Assembly (NCBI RefSeq): GCF_009451885.1
Contig: NZ_WIAO01000034.1
Coordinates: 1-51,226 of the forward strand
Length of the DNA: 51,226 bases
Source of the DNA: Glycomyces albidus
Lineage (GTDB): Bacteria > Actinomycetota > Actinomycetes > Mycobacteriales > Micromonosporaceae
Direction of reading: 5' to 3'
Shown: positions 50,691 through 51,226 of the stretch, piece after piece
Numbering within the stretch: position 1 is the stretch's first letter
How the letters are laid out: every line of letters starts with the position of its first letter
Program-made: the position numbers and the translations under genes
Notes under the pieces: generated by a model
What the model was told of the DNA's origin: nothing
Databases searched by the model: none
What the model saw: the letters and a program-made list of their open reading frames with translations, nothing else

Positions 50691-51002
50691 GCAGGAGCCA
50701 CTGCCATTAAGAGCGGAGGTGCCCTTCTCCATGCTGATCCAATCGCGAACGCCACTGACCGAGTGGAAGGGCCGCCCCGTCCTGCGGATCAGGGGGAGTC
50801 GGTGTCCGAGTCCGGTCGCCCGCCCGCCGCGTTTTCGGGGCGCCCGGATACCGCTGTCGTATCGGGCCTCTCCGCTCTCCACCTCTCGAGCGAACGAGCA
50901 GGCCAGAAAAAGCGGCCGTTCTGGTCGAACGGACAGGCCAACGGACTGGGCAGGCGACCGCACCGCTCCGCCCTCTCGACCTCCCAGCCGCATTAGTCTT
51001 CC
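50650..51002. other. Low-complexity tail after the HNH gene
   Basis: A frame from 50448 to 50996 stays open here and carries the repeat in frame (VAAGAG segments), but it has no clear start signal. It may be the original C-terminal tail of an HNH homologue in another frame, or noncoding. No RNA gene or known motif seen. Confidence 0.35.
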
Positions 51003-51098
51003 TTCGCCGCTTCGCCGCTTCGCCGCTTCGCCGCTTCGCCGCTTCGCCGCTTCGCCGCTTCGCCGCTTCGCCGCTTCGCCGCTTCGCCGCTTCGCCGA
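51003..51098. repeat. 8-bp tandem repeat (VNTR), 12 units
   Basis: TTCGCCGC is repeated 11 times without error from 51003 to 51090, and a twelfth unit (51091-51098) ends in A instead of C. With period 8 it would cycle through all three frames and read Arg-Arg-Phe-Ala-Ala-Ser-Pro-Leu when translated. The copy count makes it a likely slippage hot spot. Confidence 0.95.
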
Positions 51099-51121
51099 TT
51101 AGGCCGTGTTTACGAACTGAG

Positions 51122-51172
51122 GAAGCCTCCTGTTGAATCTGTTGTGCTGCAACGATTTCAATAGGAGGCTTC
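51122..51172 (+). promoter_or_regulatory. Hairpin that would mask the IS transposase ribosome site
   Basis: GAAGCCTCCTGTTGAA (51122-51137) and TTCAATAGGAGGCTTC (51157-51172) pair at 15 of 16 positions around a 19-base loop. The AGGAGG of the transposase (51163-51168) is in the right arm, so a read-through transcript starting upstream would hide the ribosome site. Confidence 0.7.
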
Positions 51173-51173
51173 T

Positions 51174-51226
51174 GTGTCGAGCCTATCAGGGCGCGGGGAT
51201 CTGACCGATAAGCAGTGGGAACGCCT
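51174..51226 (+). CDS. IS5-family transposase, N-terminal fragment (partial)
   Basis: GTG 51174 follows AGGAGG by 5 bases. The visible start VSSLSGRGDLTDKQWERL matches the SGRGDLTDEQWE opening of IS5-family (DUF4096-type) transposases. Only 17 full codons are in the window. Confidence 0.85.
   Translation, partial: MSSLSGRGDLTDKQWER

Larger units (their letters stand above)
51099..51226 (+). mobile_element. 5' end of an IS5-family insertion sequence
   Basis: The element starts near TTAGGCCGTGTTTACGAAC (51099-51117), which resembles IS5/IS427-type ends next to a TNA-type target; the exact boundary is inferred. The transposase starts at 51174 and runs off the window. It abuts the 8-bp VNTR directly. 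Confidence 0.7.

Overview
The window is about 51 kb of very GC-rich DNA with strong third-position G/C bias, GTG/TTG starts next to AAGGAG-type ribosome sites, actinobacterial regulator families and several short 5' leaders. It reads as the chromosome of a soil or plant-associated, filamentous-type actinomycete. Secreted CBM2 enzymes, a glucuronoyl esterase and ROK/LacI regulators would suit a Glycomycetaceae- or Micromonosporaceae-like host, but genus is inference. Both window edges lie in insertion sequences: an IS3-family 3' end (1-127) and an IS5-family 5' end (about 51099-51226).

Layout. 344-3381: secreted CBM2-metallopeptidase and an exonuclease-BRCT protein. 3469-9545: a DinB-like protein, TipAS-type MerR, a divergent AraC/MFS pair, small proteins, and a divergent NAD(P)-binding protein/MarR pair. 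9535-12512 (minus): a two-gene set in which a small Trypco1-type (CU044_2847) protein is coupled by a 4-bp ATGA overlap to a trypsin-like protease/NB-ARC (STAND) NTPase/TPR protein. This is the strongest candidate for a biological-conflict system. 12634-15834: a LacI regulator with two palindromic operators, divergent from two tandem secreted SGNH hydrolases, each closed by a strong terminator. 15910-17336: YchJ-like protein, a four-copy 84-bp tandem repeat, and a TetR gene with a leaderless promoter. 17548-24994: a large DUF4132 protein, an Lrp/amino-acid permease divergent pair, a NADAR protein with an unknown N-terminal domain, and a small DUF6998-like protein. 25387-31220: TerC, two MFS transporters, a HAD phosphatase and a ROK regulator with an operator. 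31393-37863: CE15-CBM2 glucuronoyl esterase, class II fumarase, an SDR, a small membrane protein and a cellulase-like glycosidase. 38061-40661: tRNA-Gly(TCC), a ThuA-like protein with an overlapping upstream ORF, and trigger factor. 40852-46965: a six-gene branched-chain amino-acid ABC operon led by an unusual secreted, membrane-anchored protein. 47111-50649: a CPBP membrane protease, a small conserved protein and a DUF222/HNH (13E12-type) endonuclease followed by low-complexity DNA, an 8-bp VNTR and the IS5-family element.

Functionally the window mixes housekeeping genes (tig, fumC, tRNA-Gly, liv transporter) with plant-polymer enzymes and many local regulator-target pairs. Several intergenic regions hold well-formed palindromes beside the regulator that probably binds them. 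All functional calls come from reading motifs by eye; no database search was run.
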